Part shown: in pieces, positions 63,776 to 64,000 of the stretch
How positions within the stretch are numbered: the stretch's first letter is position 1
Layout: each line of letters begins with the position of its first letter
Origin: Haladaptatus sp. DYF46
GTDB lineage: Archaea; Halobacteriota; Halobacteria; Halobacteriales; Haladaptataceae
Assembly: GCF_021083305.1 (NCBI RefSeq)
Contig: NZ_JAJFAY010000001.1
Coordinates: 1,426,001 to 1,490,000 of the forward strand
Length of the DNA stretch: 64,000 nucleotides
Direction of reading: 5' to 3'
Made by a program: the position numbers and the translations under genes
The notes under the pieces: model-generated
Seen by the model: the letters and a program-made list of their open reading frames with translations, nothing else
Databases searched by the model: none
Told to the model about the DNA's origin: nothing

Positions 63776-64000
63776 ATGTCTCGCCTTTCGGCCATCTACA
63801 AATACTACTGCTACCAAGCGACCGTCTCGTTCGGGTTCTTCTCGCCGATATTCACCCTGTTCCTCCTGTACCGCAACCTCGATTACACGCAAATCGCGCT
63901 GCTGAGTACGCTGTACACGACGCTGACCATCGTCGGAGAGATACCGACGGGCTACGTCGGCGACCGAATCGGCCGCCGTGACAGTCTCGTCATCAGTTCG
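63776..64000 (+). CDS. MFS transporter, N-terminal part (cut by window end)
   Basis: The first 75 codons encode MSRLSAIYKYYCYQATVSFG, a first span (FFSPIFTLFLLY), a second (IALLSTLYTTLTIVGEIPTG) and motif A in YVGDRIGRRDS, typical of a major facilitator. The frame remains open at the end of the window. The substrate cannot be judged from this part. Confidence 0.8.
   Translation, partial: MSRLSAIYKYYCYQATVSFGFFSPIFTLFLLYRNLDYTQIALLSTLYTTLTIVGEIPTGYVGDRIGRRDSLVISS

Overview
This window is chromosomal DNA from a halophilic archaeon (class Halobacteria). The evidence is a TFB transcription factor, a thermosome subunit, bacterioopsin-activator-type (HTH_10) regulators, a HalOD1 domain, GatC-GatA amidotransferase subunits, acidic proteins with GC-rich third codon positions, and many genes with a TATA box about 25-30 nt before the start codon (leaderless mRNA). 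There are no rRNA genes, no tRNA that I can recognise, no CRISPR array and no intact transposase. I cannot name the genus.

Layout. 1-4.2 kb: small membrane proteins, then the menaquinone genes menA-menC-menE with ATGA overlaps. 4.2-9.1 kb: CHRD and NRDE proteins, two HTH regulators, a cupin gene sitting between a duplicated gatA 3' end and intact gatA-gatC. 9.3-15.7 kb: tfb, two small membrane proteins, thermosome, amidohydrolase, glycosyltransferase, methyltransferase. 15.65-21.9 kb: a frameshifted PPOX-type enzyme, HTH, MBL and YkgJ proteins, a TRAM gene enclosed by inverted repeats, a radical SAM-HhH enzyme and a hairpin-rich non-coding stretch. 21.9-25.3 kb: small zinc protein, Hsp20, FAD oxidase, creatininase-like and LLM-like proteins. 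25.4-30 kb: flippase, a secreted beta-helix protein with a polylysine tail, and a glycosyltransferase. 30-38 kb: ModE/TOBE regulator, P450, HTH_10, MFS, a proteasome-like protein lacking catalytic residues, HalOD1, SDR and SOUL proteins.

38.3-46.8 kb is the branched-chain amino acid cluster leuA / ilvB-ilvN-ilvC-(small protein)-leuC-leuD-leuB, mostly joined by ATGA overlaps; ilvD lies apart at 53.3-55.1 kb on the other strand. Together these supply acetolactate synthase through dihydroxyacid dehydratase (valine/isoleucine) and the isopropylmalate branch (leucine). The 363-nt gap before ilvB holds what looks like a leader peptide ending in a Val/Ile-rich run written with codons that are uncommon here (GTA, ATT), overlapping a hairpin. 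This is the architecture of ribosome-mediated attenuation and is the most interesting single observation in the window.

46.8-64 kb: small membrane proteins, VOC protein, ABC-2 exporter, a PLP aminomutase-like enzyme beside a dicarboxylate symporter, ilvD, an FAD monooxygenase, a tandem rhodanese, katG, an S9 peptidase, a beta-propeller protein and the start of an MFS transporter. Three genes (PPOX, leuA, katG) carry an apparent frameshift, two of them in G runs, so either real indels or base-call errors must be considered. Several intergenic regions (18.0-19.2, 21.0-21.7, 52.9-53.3 kb) share related hairpin-rich repeats.
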